Assembly: GCF_000687455.2 (NCBI RefSeq)
Contig: NZ_JGVW01000069.1
Coordinates: 35,789 to 99,788 of the forward strand
From: Burkholderia sp. lig30
GTDB taxonomy: Bacteria; Pseudomonadota; Gammaproteobacteria; Burkholderiales; Burkholderiaceae
Direction of reading: 5' to 3'
DNA length: 64,000 nt
The translations under genes were made by a program, and so were the position numbers. This document shows, one piece after another, positions 18,886-29,635 of the stretch. Positions within the stretch are counted from its first letter, which is position 1. Each line of letters starts with the position of its first letter. Under the pieces are notes generated by a model. It was not told the DNA's origin and did no database searches. It saw nothing but the letters and a program-made list of their open reading frames with translations.

Positions 18886-18960
18886 GCCCGTGCGCGCGGA
18901 TCGCGCGTCGCACGGGCGGTCTCGCACCGCTCGCTGTTGCTCAGAACCTGAAACGCGCGG

Positions 18961-20607
18961 TCACGCCGCCGCGCGGTGGTCCGCGCAGTGCCGCGCGGAG
19001 CGGTTGACCGCGCTGACGACCGCGTCGAGCGCGGCCGCCGCCGGGTCGGCATGCACGCCGACCCCGTGCCGCAGCGGCGCGTCGCCGACCCGGCAGCCGA
19101 CGAATACCGCGGTGCGGCCGTCGGCCGCGCGCGCGTCTTCGCACGACGCGACGTCGATCGTCATGTTCGCCGCGGCGGCGAACGCGGCGGCCGCGCGTGC
19201 CGCGGCCTGCTCAGGCGCCGCACCGCCCGGCAGCGCGCAGGCGATCTCGCGCCGTGCCCAGCCGATCCCGCCGCCGTTGCGCACGGCCGGGCCGTCGGTC
19301 TCGAGGAATTCGCGGCTGAACAGCGCGCAGATCGCGTCGGCCGTCACTTCCTCGCCGGAGCGGTCGGCGAGCGTCTGCACCGCGTGACTGAATTCGATCT
19401 GCACGCGGCGCGGCGGCGTGAAGCCCATCCCGCGCTCGAGCAGATAGGTCGCGCCGCCCTTGCCGGACTGGCTGTTGACCCGGATCACCGCGTCGTAGCT
19501 GCGGCCGAGATCGGCCGGGTCGATCGGCAGGTACGGCACTTCCCAGATCGCGTCCGGGCGCTGCTGCGCGAAACCCTTGCGGATCGCGTCCTGGTGCGAG
19601 CCGGAGAACGCGGTGAACACGAGGTCGCCCGCATACGGATGGCGCGGATGCACGGGGATCTGGTTGCAGCGCTCGACGATGCGGCGCACTGCGTCGATGT
19701 CCGAGAAATCGAGGCCCGGATCGATGCCCTGCGTGTAGAGGTTGAGCGCGAGCGTGACGAGATCGACGTTGCCGGTGCGCTCGCCGTTGCCGAACAGGCA
19801 TCCCTCGATCCGGTCGGCGCCGGCGAGCAGCGCAAGCTCCGCGGCCGCGACCGCAGTGCCGCGATCGTTGTGCGGGTGCACGGACAGCACGATGCTGTCC
19901 CGGAAGCCGAGGTTGCGGTCCATCCATTCGACCTGGTCGGCGAACACGTTCGGCATCGCGGCTTCGACGGTCGCCGGCAGGTTGACGATCATCTTGTGCT
20001 CGCGGGTCGGCCGCCAGGTCTGTGCGACCGCGTCGCATACTTCGCGCGCGAACGCCAGCTCGGTCATGCTGAAGGTTTCCGGCGAATACTGGTAGGTCCA
20101 GTGCGTGTCCGGGCGCGCCTGTGCGCAGGCCTTGATGAGCCGCGTGCCTTCCACCGCGAGCGCCTTCACCTCGTCCTTCGACTGTCCGAACACGATGCGG
20201 CGGAACGACGGGCAGATCGCGTTGTACAGGTGCACGATCGCGCGCGGCACGCCTTCGAGCGCGTCGAACGTGCGGGCGATCAGGTCCTCGCGCGACTGCA
20301 CGAGCACTTCGATCGTCACGTCGTCGGGGATGCGCTTTTCGTCGATCAGCCTGCGCACGAAATCGAAGTCGGTTTGCGACGCCGACGGAAAGCCGACTTC
20401 GATCTCCTTGAAGCCGATCGCGACGAGCATCTCGAAGAACTCGAGCTTCTGCTCGATGGTCATCGGCTCGATCAGCGACTGGTTGCCGTCGCGCAGATCG
20501 GTGCTCATCCAGACCGGCGCATGCTCGATCGTGCGGGTGGGCCACTTGCGCCCGTTGATGCGGACGGGTTCGAACGGTCGGTATTTCTCTTGCGGGTTGC
20601 GCTTCAT
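18961..20607 (-). CDS. leuA: 2-isopropylmalate synthase
   Basis: 548-residue enzyme condensing acetyl-CoA with 2-oxoisovalerate, the first committed step of leucine synthesis. The catalytic TIM barrel begins [13 protein letters not shown] (about residues 35-47); [10 protein letters not shown] carries the metal-binding region; a C-terminal regulatory domain binds leucine. It is of the LeuA type 2 length class. Start ATG 20607 has GAGG 8 nt upstream; an upstream in-frame ATG at 20652 is possible. The leader upstream contains two hairpins (see 20608-20988). Confidence 0.96.
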   Translation of the reverse strand: MKRNPQEKYRPFEPVRINGRKWPTRTIEHAPVWMSTDLRDGNQSLIEPMTIEQKLEFFEMLVAIGFKEIEVGFPSASQTDFDFVRRLIDEKRIPDDVTIEVLVQSREDLIARTFDALEGVPRAIVHLYNAICPSFRRIVFGQSKDEVKALAVEGTRLIKACAQARPDTHWTYQYSPETFSMTELAFAREVCDAVAQTWRPTREHKMIVNLPATVEAAMPNVFADQVEWMDRNLGFRDSIVLSVHPHNDRGTAVAAAELALLAGADRIEGCLFGNGERTGNVDLVTLALNLYTQGIDPGLDFSDIDAVRRIVERCNQIPVHPRHPYAGDLVFTAFSGSHQDAIRKGFAQQRPDAIWEVPYLPIDPADLGRSYDAVIRVNSQSGKGGATYLLERGMGFTPPRRVQIEFSHAVQTLADRSGEEVTADAICALFSREFLETDGPAVRNGGGIGWARREIACALPGGAAPEQAAARAAAAFAAAANMTIDVASCEDARAADGRTAVFVGCRVGDAPLRHGVGVHADPAAAALDAVVSAVNRSARHCADHRAAA

Positions 20608-20988
20608 CTTGCTGGCCTCGGGGCACAAGTCGCGAGCGAAGACGGTCGGCATGAGCGGGTTGGCGCTGCCTCGCACCGTCGCGCCGGATGGCGGTTCGGG
20701 TGCGGATGATCTTCGCGATTCGACCGACGGATAGACGGACGAAAGCTGACGACTTCGGGTTGTAAAAAACTGCGAGAAGGTACTGCGAGGAACTGCAGAG
20801 GAGGGACCGTGCGGATAGCACGGCGCTACGACAGCTTTACGCTAGTCGTAGCGATAGCGACCGCGCTAGGCGGCCGGAGGTAATTCGGAGGGTGTTCGAA
20901 AAGGAACGCATGGCGACAACTCTATGCCAGGACGCACGCTCGTGTCAAATCTGCCGACCATTGCATGCGCCGCCATGCGTTCGCACGG
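20608..20988. other. leuA leader and ybiB-leuA intergenic region
   Basis: 381 nt without a credible gene, upstream of leuA and downstream of ybiB, both leftward. Two perfect inverted repeats stand close together: GCTACGAC / GTCGTAGC (20825-20832, 20845-20852, 12-nt spacer) and CCGTGC / GCACGG (20807-20812, 20818-20823, 5-nt loop). Next to them the plus strand reads three short direct repeats starting ACTGC at about 20769, 20782 and 20792, then a six-base T run (leftward) at 20764-20769. No complete leucine-rich leader peptide was found. Confidence 0.5.
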
Positions 20989-21972
20989 TCATTCGGCGAT
21001 ACGGGCGATGCGCACGATCGCGTCGACCTGCCGCGCGACCGTTTCCGGCACGGGAATCTCGCCGCGCAGCACGGCGCCGGTCCATGCGGCGGTGGTCTGC
21101 GCGTCGCGCGATTCCGGCAGCGGCACGGGCGGCGCATCGGGCGTCGAGCGCTCGGCCTCGATCAGCGTGTCGCATGCGCCGTCGTGCAGCCAGTCGACCT
21201 GCACCTGGCGCCGTGTGTCCGCGACCGCTTCGCCCTCGGTGCCGCGCGCGAGCAGCGCGCCGCCTGCCGCCGCGTCCGGGTGGTCGAGAAACAGCTGCGC
21301 GAGACTGTCGCGATATGGCGGGTGCGTGTAGTTGACGAGCCGTAGCCCGGCGGGCGCGAACGGCTGCAGGATCTTGACCAGCGTGTGCGTCGAATTGCGC
21401 ACGCCGAGCACGCCGCGCATCGACAGCAGGCGGGCGAGCCGCGGCGCGAGCGTGTCGATCGGCGCGAACGCGACGCGGCGCTCGGCGAGCGCCTGCTCGA
21501 TCGCGTCGTGCGACGGTGACGGCGCGATCGACAGCGCGGCGAAGATCTCCGCGCTCGTCACGCGCCCCGGGTCGCGCGTGACGCCATGCACGAGCACCGG
21601 CACGCCCTCGCGCGCGAGCAGCAGCGCGAGCAGCGGCACGAGGTTCGGCTGCTTGCGCGCGCCGTTGTAGCTCGGGATCGACACCGCGCGAAACGCACCG
21701 GCCTGCACGCGTACCGGCTCGAACGACGCATGCGCGGCAGCGAGCATCGCCGCCAGCTCGTCGGAGGTCTCGCCCTTGATGCGGTACGCGAGCAGGATCG
21801 CGCCGAGTTCGAGGTCGGACACGCGTCCGTCGAGCATCGCGCGGTACAGGCCGAACGTGTCGTCGGAGGACAGCGCGCGCGCGCCGTGCGGGCCGCGCCC
21901 GATTTCCTTGATGAAGCGCGCGCAGTGGAAGGATTCGGCCGTATGGACGGCGGGGTCGTGGGAGTCGGTCAT
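20989..21972 (-). CDS. ybiB: YbiB/TrpD2-family DNA-binding protein
   Basis: 327-residue member of the anthranilate phosphoribosyltransferase fold family. YbiB/TrpD2 proteins share the TrpD fold but bind nucleic acid instead of acting in tryptophan synthesis. Seen: N-terminal helical domain (FIKEIGRGPHGARALS), NGARKQPNLVPLLALLLA, VLVHGVTRDPGRVTS, GVRNSTHTLVKILQPF. ATG 21972 is followed by the family start; upstream in-frame sequence back to 22071 looks non-coding. It is divergent from maiA. Confidence 0.88.
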   Translation of the reverse strand: MTDSHDPAVHTAESFHCARFIKEIGRGPHGARALSSDDTFGLYRAMLDGRVSDLELGAILLAYRIKGETSDELAAMLAAAHASFEPVRVQAGAFRAVSIPSYNGARKQPNLVPLLALLLAREGVPVLVHGVTRDPGRVTSAEIFAALSIAPSPSHDAIEQALAERRVAFAPIDTLAPRLARLLSMRGVLGVRNSTHTLVKILQPFAPAGLRLVNYTHPPYRDSLAQLFLDHPDAAAGGALLARGTEGEAVADTRRQVQVDWLHDGACDTLIEAERSTPDAPPVPLPESRDAQTTAAWTGAVLRGEIPVPETVARQVDAIVRIARIAE

Positions 21973-22260
21973 CGGGAGCCCAGGGCGGCGGCCGGCGTCG
22001 CATCGGCGGCCGGTCCGCACGGTGTGGTATGCGGGAACCCTCTGAGTACCGCATTTGCGCGGTTCTGGCAAGCGCGGGCGCGGGCGGCGCGCGCTGCCGA
22101 GACGGACATTGCGACGCGCGCCGCCGCGCTACACTCTTGGCCGTGACGATGCATGCCGGCCGGGCGCGAGCCGCGAACGGCGCGCCGTTGCGGCGCAAGC
22201 GCCCTGCGCGCCGGCTTCGCGGCCGCGCCACCCGCCAACGACGACAACGAGAGACAACCG

Positions 22261-22905
22261 ATGAAGCTCTACAGCTATTTCCGCAGTTCCGCTGCCTATC
22301 GCGTGCGGATCGCCCTGAACCTGAAGCAACTGCCGTTCGAGTACGTGCCGGTGCATCTGGTGCGCGACGGCGGCCAGCAACTGCAGGACACGTACCGCGC
22401 GCTGAGCCCGGACGCGCTGGTGCCGACGCTGATCGACGACGATGCGACGCTGCAGCAGTCGCTTGCGATCATCGAATATCTGGAGGAGACGCATCCGGAG
22501 CCGCCGCTGTTGCCGAAGGCGCCGGCCGACCGCGCGTACGTGCGGGCAATCGCGCTGCAAATCGCATGCGAGATCCACCCGCTCAACAACCTGCGCGTGC
22601 TGAAGTACCTGAAGCACATGCTTCAGGTGCCGGAAGAGGCGAAGAACGACTGGTACCGTCACTGGATCGAGTCAGGCTTCGCGTCGCTCGAGACGCGGCT
22701 CGCGAGCGATCCGCGGGTGGGCAGGCTGTGCTTCGGCGATACGCCGACGCTCGCCGACATCTGCCTCGTGCCGCAGGTCTTCAACGCGCACCGCTTCTCG
22801 ATCGACACGCAGTGCTACCCGACGATCCAGCGGATCTTCGACCACGCGACGTCGCTCGATGCGTTCAAGGCCGCCGCACCCGCCGTGCAGCCCGACGCGG
22901 AGTAA
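22261..22905 (+). CDS. maiA: maleylacetoacetate isomerase
   Basis: 214-residue zeta-class glutathione transferase converting maleylacetoacetate to fumarylacetoacetate in tyrosine/homogentisate breakdown. N-terminal thioredoxin-like domain with the zeta signature SSAAYRVRIAL (residues 9-19), then an all-helical C-terminal domain. ATG 22261 follows a GAGAGA site. The hmgA/fahA partners are not in the window. A candidate -10 (TACACT, 22130-22135) lies upstream. Confidence 0.93.
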   Translation: MKLYSYFRSSAAYRVRIALNLKQLPFEYVPVHLVRDGGQQLQDTYRALSPDALVPTLIDDDATLQQSLAIIEYLEETHPEPPLLPKAPADRAYVRAIALQIACEIHPLNNLRVLKYLKHMLQVPEEAKNDWYRHWIESGFASLETRLASDPRVGRLCFGDTPTLADICLVPQVFNAHRFSIDTQCYPTIQRIFDHATSLDAFKAAAPAVQPDAE

Positions 22906-22933
22906 GCTCACCGGGCGACGCGGCCCGCCAACG

Positions 22934-23019
22934 AAAAAGGGCGCCCGCTGCAGTGAACTGCGCCCCACGGGCCGGACCGGTGTCCGGCTTCCCGGGGGCG
23001 GTCCGGCAGCGGGCGCCCT
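22934..23019 (-). terminator. nested three-stem terminator of ftsY
   Basis: Outer 14-bp perfect stem AGGGCGCCCGCTGC (22938-22951) with its complement at 23006-23019; middle 6-bp stem CGCCCC / GGGGCG (22961-22966, 22995-23000); inner 7-bp stem GCCGGAC / GTCCGGC (22971-22977, 22982-22988). Five T follow on the leftward strand (22934-22938). GTCCGGC recurs at 23001-23007, an alternative partner for the inner arm. It separates convergent maiA and ftsY and most simply terminates ftsY, but is far more elaborate than the other terminators here. Confidence 0.7.
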
Positions 23020-23042
23020 CGATGCGGCATGCCGCGCGGCGT

Positions 23043-24200
23043 TCAGCCGAGCAGCGCGTCGGCGAATTCCTCGGCAACGAACGGCTGCAGATCCTCGACC
23101 TTCTCGCCGACGCCGATGAAATAGACCGGCACCGGGCGCTGCCGCGCGATCGCGGCGAGGATGCCGCCCTTCGCGGTGCCGTCGAGCTTCGTGACGATGA
23201 GGCCGGTCAGGCCGAGCGCGTCGTCGAACGCCTTCACCTGCGCGAGCGCATTCTGGCCGGTGTTCGCGTCGATCACGAGCAGCACTTCGTGCGGCGCGCC
23301 GTCGTGCGCCTTGCCGATCACGCGCTTCACCTTCTTCAGCTCTTCCATCAGGTGCAGCTGGGTCGGCAGGCGGCCGGCGGTGTCGGCCATCATCACGTCG
23401 ATGTTGCGCGCGCGCGCGGCGCTGACCGCGTCGAAGATCACCGCGGCCGGATCGCCGCTCTCCTGCTGCACGACCGTCACGTTGTTGCGCTCGCCCCAGA
23501 TCATCAGCTGCTCGCGCGCGGCCGCGCGGAACGTGTCGCCGGCGGCGAGCAGCACCGACTGGTCGAAGCTCTGCAGATGCTTCGCTAGCTTGCCGATGCT
23601 CGTCGTCTTGCCCGCGCCGTTGACGCCCGCGATCATCATCACGAGCGGTTGCGCACGGCCGAGCATCAGCGATTTCTCGAGCGGCTGGAGCAGGTCGACG
23701 AGCAGGTCGCGCAGCGCGCTCTTGACCTGCTGCGGATCGGTGAGGCGGCCGACGCGCACCTTCTCGCGCAGCGCGGCGAGCAGGTATTCGGTCGCGTCGA
23801 CGCCCGCGTCGGACATCAGCAGCGCGGTTTCGAGCTCCTCGTAGAGATCCTCGTCGATCTTCGTGCTGACGAACACGTTCGTGATGCTCGAGCTCGTCTT
23901 CGCGAGCCCCGACTTCAGGCGCGCGAGCCACGACTTCTTCGCGGCGGGCTCCAGCAGCGGTGGCGGGACGATCTCGACCGTCTCGACGACTTCGTCGCGG
24001 CCGGTCGCCGCCGGCGTGACGGTCATGACGACCGCCGGCACGGCGGCGGGAGCGGGAACGGGAGGCTCGGCCTCGCGCACGGCGGGCGCCGGTCGGGCCG
24101 GGGCGGCGGGCGGCGCCTCCGGGTGCGGCGTGACGGCCGACGGCGATTCTGCGGGCGTCGGCTCCGACGTTTTCTTGAATCGTTTGAAGAAACTGAACAT
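23043..24200 (-). CDS. ftsY: signal recognition particle receptor FtsY
   Basis: 385-residue SRP GTPase that receives ribosome-SRP complexes at the inner membrane. It begins MFSFFKRFKK, an amphipathic membrane-contact segment, followed by a Pro/Ala/Glu-rich low-complexity A domain to about residue 90. The NG domain has G1 GVNGAGKTT, DTAGRLPT and the G4 motif TKLDGTAKGG. Start ATG 24200 is chosen for that N-terminus. Divergent from rsmD, as in many proteobacteria. Confidence 0.97.
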   Translation of the reverse strand: MFSFFKRFKKTSEPTPAESPSAVTPHPEAPPAAPARPAPAVREAEPPVPAPAAVPAVVMTVTPAATGRDEVVETVEIVPPPLLEPAAKKSWLARLKSGLAKTSSSITNVFVSTKIDEDLYEELETALLMSDAGVDATEYLLAALREKVRVGRLTDPQQVKSALRDLLVDLLQPLEKSLMLGRAQPLVMMIAGVNGAGKTTSIGKLAKHLQSFDQSVLLAAGDTFRAAAREQLMIWGERNNVTVVQQESGDPAAVIFDAVSAARARNIDVMMADTAGRLPTQLHLMEELKKVKRVIGKAHDGAPHEVLLVIDANTGQNALAQVKAFDDALGLTGLIVTKLDGTAKGGILAAIARQRPVPVYFIGVGEKVEDLQPFVAEEFADALLG

Positions 24201-24423
24201 GGTCTGACTTCGGGAAGAGGGCGAGTCGTTGCCGCGAACGGCGCGGACCGTGCATGCGGTCTGCCGCGCGCGCCCGTGCAGGCGCCGCGCGAGGCGACCG
24301 AAACCCCGCATTTTATCAGGCAGCCCGCCTGGTCCGCGGCTGCGCGTCGCGCTGCTGTGGTAACGTGCGCCTGTCTGGCGGCGCGCACCGTTCGCGCCCG
24401 ATCTTCCGTAGCCATTATTCCGT

Positions 24424-25038
24424 ATGTCCCGTTCCCCTTCAGGCCGTTCCGCGGCCCCCGCCGGCCGAGGCAAGCCGCACACGATCCGCATCATCGGCGG
24501 TGACTGGAAACGCACGCCGCTCGCGGTGCTCGATCTCGACGGCTTGCGTCCGACGCCCGACCGCGTCCGCGAAACCGTTTTCAACTGGCTCGGCCAGGAT
24601 CTCGACGGCCGGCGCTGTCTCGACCTGTTCGCCGGCACCGGCGCGCTCGGCTTCGAAGCCGCGTCGCGCGGCGCGGCGGCCGTGCTGATGGTCGAACGCC
24701 ATCCGCGTGCGGCGCAGCAATTGCGCGCGATCAAGGACAAGCTCGCCGCGCGCACGGTCGAGGTGGCGGAGGCCGACGCGCTGCGGCTCGCGGCCGGCCT
24801 TGCGCCGGGCACGTTCGACGTCGTGTTTCTCGACCCGCCGTTCGGCGACACGGCCGTGCTCGCGCGTGCGCTCGCGCTCGCCGCGCCGCTGGTCGCGCCG
24901 GGCGGCGCGCTGTACGTCGAAGCCGGCGCGGCGCTCGACCCGGCCACGCACGATGCGCTGGCCGGCTGGCACGTCGTCAAGGCGGGCAAGGCGGGCGCCG
25001 TGCACTATCATTTGCTGCAGCGCGAAAATGATGAATAA
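24424..25038 (+). CDS. rsmD: 16S rRNA (guanine966-N2)-methyltransferase
   Basis: 204-residue SAM-dependent methyltransferase modifying G966 of 16S rRNA. Motif I LDLFAGTGALGFEA (about residues 64-77) and the catalytic FLDPPF (about 137-142) are clear. It precedes coaD on the same strand with a 114-nt gap, the common rsmD-coaD pairing. Confidence 0.95.
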   Translation: MSRSPSGRSAAPAGRGKPHTIRIIGGDWKRTPLAVLDLDGLRPTPDRVRETVFNWLGQDLDGRRCLDLFAGTGALGFEAASRGAAAVLMVERHPRAAQQLRAIKDKLAARTVEVAEADALRLAAGLAPGTFDVVFLDPPFGDTAVLARALALAAPLVAPGGALYVEAGAALDPATHDALAGWHVVKAGKAGAVHYHLLQRENDE

Positions 25039-25653
<615 letters not shown>

Positions 25654-25747
25654 CGCGATGCCGGCCGGCGCCGTCCCGGTGCCGGCCGCGGGCCTGAGAT
25701 CATGTTTTCAACTCAACTGCAACGCAAGGGCAGAAACTTGGCCACAT

Positions 25748-25810
25748 TCAGTCAGCGCAAGGCCGGCACGCATGGCGGCTATAGCTCGATGACCGAGCAA
25801 GCCTGACTGA
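25748..25810. repeat. 8-bp inverted repeat around the methyltransferase stop
   Basis: TCAGTCAG (25748-25755) and CTGACTGA (25803-25810) are perfect inverted copies 47 nt apart, enclosing the stop codon of the leftward methyltransferase gene. It could be a long-loop hairpin or an insertion footprint; neither is shown. Confidence 0.5.
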
Positions 25811-26507
25811 CCTCCGTTGCGCATTGCAATGGTGCGCGTGCAACGAACAGCGCCACTGCCCCCTCTTGCTCGACCGAAACCCTGGCGAAATGGCAAGCGA
25901 GTGCGGCACGCAGCGATTCCCGCGTGTCGTGCCGGTTGTCGAAGATGCCCTTGCGGTTGTAGATATGCTTCAGTGTGCGCCCGAGGGCGTTGTGGCCCGC
26001 CGCGTTGCCGAGCACCGTCGCACCGAACAGCACGCCATTTGGCGCGAGGTGGGCCTTCAGGTGCGCGAATACGCGTGCCTTCTCGCTCATCGTGCCCGGC
26101 AGGCAGTGCAGCAGGTAGAACAGCGCGATCGAGTCGAAGCGGCGCCCCTCAAGCATCGTCAGCGGCTGCATGATGTCGCCCACCAACGGCGTGACCTGGG
26201 TATGGCCGAGTCGGCGCGCTGCCGCCGCGAGGCTGTGCTCGTTGAGATCGAGCAAGGTGACCTGATGGTCGGCGCGGAAGTCTGCATGGGCCGGATAGAA
26301 GCCAGACCCGACCCCAACCTCGAGATGGCGCTCGCCCACATGATGCCGGTAAAACGGGAGCAGCACCCGTTTGGTGGCACACCGCCAGGCCAATCGGTTT
26401 GACATCCCCAGCACCCATGCGTCGTAGAGCCTCAGGACGGAGGAGGAATACACGGCAATGCCAGGCCGCGTGTCCAGCTGCCGGTCGAAATCGAACGTCT
26501 GTTCCAT
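25779..26507 (-). CDS. class I SAM-dependent methyltransferase, substrate unknown
   Basis: 242-residue Rossmann methyltransferase. Motif I HLEVGVGSGFYPA (about residues 61-73), acidic strand VTLLDLNEHS, and FDSIALFYLLHCLPG (motif IV region) then APNGVLFGATVLG. The N-terminal VLRLYDAWVLG and CATKRVLLPFYRHHVG resemble small-molecule or lipid methyltransferases more than rRNA enzymes, but the substrate cannot be named. ATG 26507 has AAGGAG 7 nt upstream. It runs against its neighbours, coaD and the ferredoxin gene, which are usually adjacent, and its upstream region is AT-rich, so it looks like an insertion into a conserved neighbourhood. Confidence 0.85.
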   Translation of the reverse strand: MEQTFDFDRQLDTRPGIAVYSSSVLRLYDAWVLGMSNRLAWRCATKRVLLPFYRHHVGERHLEVGVGSGFYPAHADFRADHQVTLLDLNEHSLAAAARRLGHTQVTPLVGDIMQPLTMLEGRRFDSIALFYLLHCLPGTMSEKARVFAHLKAHLAPNGVLFGATVLGNAAGHNALGRTLKHIYNRKGIFDNRHDTRESLRAALACHFARVSVEQEGAVALFVARAPLQCATEVSQACSVIEL

Positions 26508-26766
26508 GTGCTTGCTCCTTGTTATGGGCTGAGTGACTCGACGGACATCGTGCCGCTCGACGCGCCGTATGGCTCATGCTGGAACGCAACGGAATTCGGT
26601 TGCCTGATGCCTAGGTTAGCAGCAGAAACACATTCCAAAACGTCAGGCTTTCGGATCAAACGGACAAATCACACAAAACGTTATGCGCCAGGTGCGTCCC
26701 GCGAGACAAACTTGCAAACATGGATTTCGGGGAATTTTGCGTGACCGTACGGAAGGCTGAAAAGCT

Positions 26767-27067
<301 letters not shown>

Positions 27068-27073
27068 CGGGCG

Positions 27074-27102
27074 GGGCGGCGATGCGCCGCCCGCGCCGTT
27101 TT
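27074..27102 (+). terminator. terminator after ferredoxin gene
   Basis: GGGCGGCG / CGCCGCCC stem (27074-27081, 27085-27092) with a 3-nt loop, then GTTTT at 27098-27102, in the short gap between convergent ferredoxin and hisC genes. Confidence 0.55.
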
Positions 27103-28169
27103 CAGCCCAGCAGGCCGCGCAGCGCCGCGACGAACGTGTCGCACTCGGCGTCGGTGCCGACGGTGATGCGCAGATGCTGGTCGATCCGCGGCAGCTTGAA
27201 GTGCCGCACGAAAATCTCCTGCTCCTTCAGCCGTGCCGAGAGCGTGGCCGCGTCGTGCGCCGGATGGCGCGCGAAAATGAAGTTCGCGGCTGACGGCACC
27301 ACCTCGAATCCCATTGCCTGCAGCGAGGCCGTGAGCCGCTCGCGGCTCGCGATCACCTGCTTGCAGGTCGCGTCGAAGTAGGCCACGTCCTCGTAGGCCG
27401 CCTGCGCGGCCACCTGCGCGAGACGGTCGAGCGGGTACGAGTTGAAGCTGTCCTTCACGCGGTTCAGCGCTTCGATCAGGTCGGCATGGCCGAACGCGAA
27501 GCCGACACGCATTCCTGCGAGCGCGCGCGCCTTCGACGTCGTGTGGACGACGAGCAGGTTCGGGTAGCGATCGATCAACGAGATCGCCGACTGCGCGCCG
27601 AAATCCACGTACGCTTCGTCGATCACCACGACCGATGACGGATTGGCCGCGACGATCCGCTCGACATCGGCAAGCGGCAGCGCGCGCCCGGTCGGCGCGT
27701 TCGGATTCGGGAACAGCACGCCGCCCGCGTCGTCGAGGTAGTCGTCCACGCGGATCGAGAAATCGTCGGCGAGCGGCATGACCTCGTACTGCACGTCGTA
27801 CAGGCGCGCGTAGGTCGGGTAGAAGCTGTAGGTGATGTCGGGAAAGCGCAGCGGCCGCTCGTGCTTGAGCAGCGCGTGGAACGCATGCGCGAGCACTTCG
27901 TCGGAGCCGTTGCCCGCGAAGACCTGCTCGGGCTTGAGCCCGTGATGGGCGGCGACCGTCTCGCGCAGCGTGCGCGCGAGCGGATCGGGGTAGCGGCGCA
28001 GCGTTTCGCCCGCCTCGCCCAGCTCGCGCGCGATCGCCGCGACAACGCGCGGCGACGGCGGATAGGGATTCTCGTTGGTGTTCAGCTTGACCGGGTGCGC
28101 GAGCGCGGGCTGCTCGCCCGGCACGTAAGGCACGAGTTGCTGAACGACGTCGCTCCAGTAACGGCTCAC
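27102..28169 (-). CDS. hisC: histidinol-phosphate aminotransferase
   Basis: 355-residue fold-type I PLP aminotransferase of histidine synthesis. [11 protein letters not shown] (residues 30-40), substrate loop GNGSDE (87-91), NPNAPTG (155-161) and the PLP lysine K213 in [10 protein letters not shown]. The start is GTG 28169 with AGGAG 7 nt upstream. It lies apart from a his operon, so it may be a second aminotransferase copy with overlapping substrates; the his operon is not in view. Confidence 0.93.
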   Translation of the reverse strand: MSRYWSDVVQQLVPYVPGEQPALAHPVKLNTNENPYPPSPRVVAAIARELGEAGETLRRYPDPLARTLRETVAAHHGLKPEQVFAGNGSDEVLAHAFHALLKHERPLRFPDITYSFYPTYARLYDVQYEVMPLADDFSIRVDDYLDDAGGVLFPNPNAPTGRALPLADVERIVAANPSSVVVIDEAYVDFGAQSAISLIDRYPNLLVVHTTSKARALAGMRVGFAFGHADLIEALNRVKDSFNSYPLDRLAQVAAQAAYEDVAYFDATCKQVIASRERLTASLQAMGFEVVPSAANFIFARHPAHDAATLSARLKEQEIFVRHFKLPRIDQHLRITVGTDAECDTFVAALRGLLG

Positions 28170-28315
28170 CGCTTGGCTCCTGACCGATAAAAGAACGACT
28201 TTACCTCAAGCGGGCCGCGCATTGCGCGGCGTCGTGCGTCGACGGCGACGCGGATGCGCATGCTTGCGTATCGCGCCGAGTGTATGTGCGTGACGTGCGG
28301 CGCCACGCCCCGCAT

Positions 28316-28921
28316 TCACCCGCCGTTGCGGTGCAGTTGCATCGTCGCGCGGTCCAGCTCGCCCTTGACGACATGCGGCATCACCGCGAGCGCGCGCTCG
28401 ATCGCCGCGTCGATCACGTCCTGCTCTTCCTTGCGCGGCGGCTTCAGCACGAAGTTCGCGACGTCGGGCTTTGCGCCGGCGCGTGCGCTTTCGGGGATCA
28501 GGTCGCGCGGATGACCGATGCCGATCCGCAGCCGCCAGTATTGCTGCGACGACAGATGCGCGGAGATGTCCTTGAGCCCGTTGTGGCCGCCGCTGCCGCC
28601 GCCGAGCTTCAGCTTGACGGCGCCGGGCGGCAGGTCGAGCTCGTCGTGTGCGACGAGAATCTGGTCCGGCAGGATCTTGAAGAATTGCGCGAGCGCGACG
28701 ACCGACTGGCCGGAGCGGTTCATGTAGGTCTGCGGTTCGAGCAGATGCACTTCCTCGCCGAACAGGCGGGCCTTCGCATGGAAGCCGTGAAAGCGGCGCT
28801 CGTCGCGCAGCGTCGTGCCCGCTTCGCGGGCGAGCTGGTCGATGAGCCAGAAGCCGGCGTTGTGACGGGTCGCGGTGTATTCCGCCCCGGGATTGCCGAG
28901 GCCGACGATCAGTTTGATCAT
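28316..28921 (-). CDS. pth: peptidyl-tRNA hydrolase
   Basis: 201-residue Pth enzyme that releases peptides from tRNAs that dropped off ribosomes. Catalytic H20 (TRHNAGFW), N68 (YMNRSGQS) and D93 (HDELDLPPG) are all at their usual positions. ATG 28921 is the conserved start ([12 protein letters not shown]). It follows rplY and prs in the usual prs-rplY-pth order, but an intrinsic terminator lies between rplY and pth. Confidence 0.97.
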   Translation of the reverse strand: MIKLIVGLGNPGAEYTATRHNAGFWLIDQLAREAGTTLRDERRFHGFHAKARLFGEEVHLLEPQTYMNRSGQSVVALAQFFKILPDQILVAHDELDLPPGAVKLKLGGGSGGHNGLKDISAHLSSQQYWRLRIGIGHPRDLIPESARAGAKPDVANFVLKPPRKEEQDVIDAAIERALAVMPHVVKGELDRATMQLHRNGG

Positions 28922-28956
28922 GACGTTTCGATGGCGATCCGGGCGGGCCCGGGCGC

Positions 28957-28994
28957 AAAAAAGAAAAAACCCGCCGGGCAAGCCGCGGCGGGTT
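28957..28994 (-). terminator. rplY terminator
   Basis: 9-bp stem AACCCGCCG / CGGCGGGTT (28968-28976, 28986-28994) followed on the leftward strand by a T-rich run (28957-28969). Confidence 0.85.
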
Positions 28995-29029
28995 GCTTCG
29001 ACCGTTTCGTGAACGGATCGAGAGGAGGC

Positions 29030-29635
29030 TTACGCAGCCGGCGTTTCGCCTTCTGCCGCGTCCGACACGGCGCCAGCCGGCAGTGCTGCCGAAGCGATCA
29101 CCGGGTTTTCAGCGTCGACGTGCGCGACCAGCGCGACGCCGTTCGGCAGTGCGATGTCCTTCGCGTGCAGCGATTGGCCCGCTTCGATCTTCGACAGGTC
29201 GATTTCGACGAATTCCGGCAGGTCGGCCGGCAGGCACTCGACTTCGATTTCCGTCGCAACGTGCGAGATGATCGCGCTCGACAGCTTCACGGCCGGGCTC
29301 GTTTCAGCGTTCAGGAAGTGCAGCGGCACCTTGGTGTGCAGCTTCTTCTTCGCGTCGACGCGCTGGAAGTCCACGTGCAGCACGAGCTGACGGAACGGGT
29401 GGTACTGCACGTCACGCAGCAGAACGCGTTGCGACTGGCCGGCCACTTCGAGGTCGAGGATCGACGAGTGGAAAGCTTCCTTCTTCAGCGCGTGCCACAG
29501 TGCGTTGTGATCGAGTTCGATCATTTGCGGCGCTGCTTCACCGCCGTACACGATACCCGTGGTCTTACCGGCGTTGCGCAGGCGGCGGCTCGCACCCGTA
29601 CCTTGCAGTTGGCGCTCGAAAGCGACGATCTTCAT
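29030..29635 (-). CDS. rplY: 50S ribosomal protein L25/CTC family
   Basis: 201-residue two-domain L25 (TL5/CTC form): N-terminal 5S rRNA-binding domain (about 1-95, ending [12 protein letters not shown]) and a C-terminal beta domain (VPLHFLNAE onward, with the conserved [17 protein letters not shown]). ATG 29635 has GGAG 6 nt upstream; an ATG four codons earlier is less likely. Follows prs, separated by a terminator. Confidence 0.97.
   Translation of the reverse strand: MKIVAFERQLQGTGASRRLRNAGKTTGIVYGGEAAPQMIELDHNALWHALKKEAFHSSILDLEVAGQSQRVLLRDVQYHPFRQLVLHVDFQRVDAKKKLHTKVPLHFLNAETSPAVKLSSAIISHVATEIEVECLPADLPEFVEIDLSKIEAGQSLHAKDIALPNGVALVAHVDAENPVIASAALPAGAVSDAAEGETPAA

Noticed and set aside
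20608..20821. leucine-rich leader peptide for leuA attenuation
   Set aside because: A leftward frame from 20821 has scattered Leu codons but no early stop and runs into leuA in another frame; no terminator/antiterminator pair follows.
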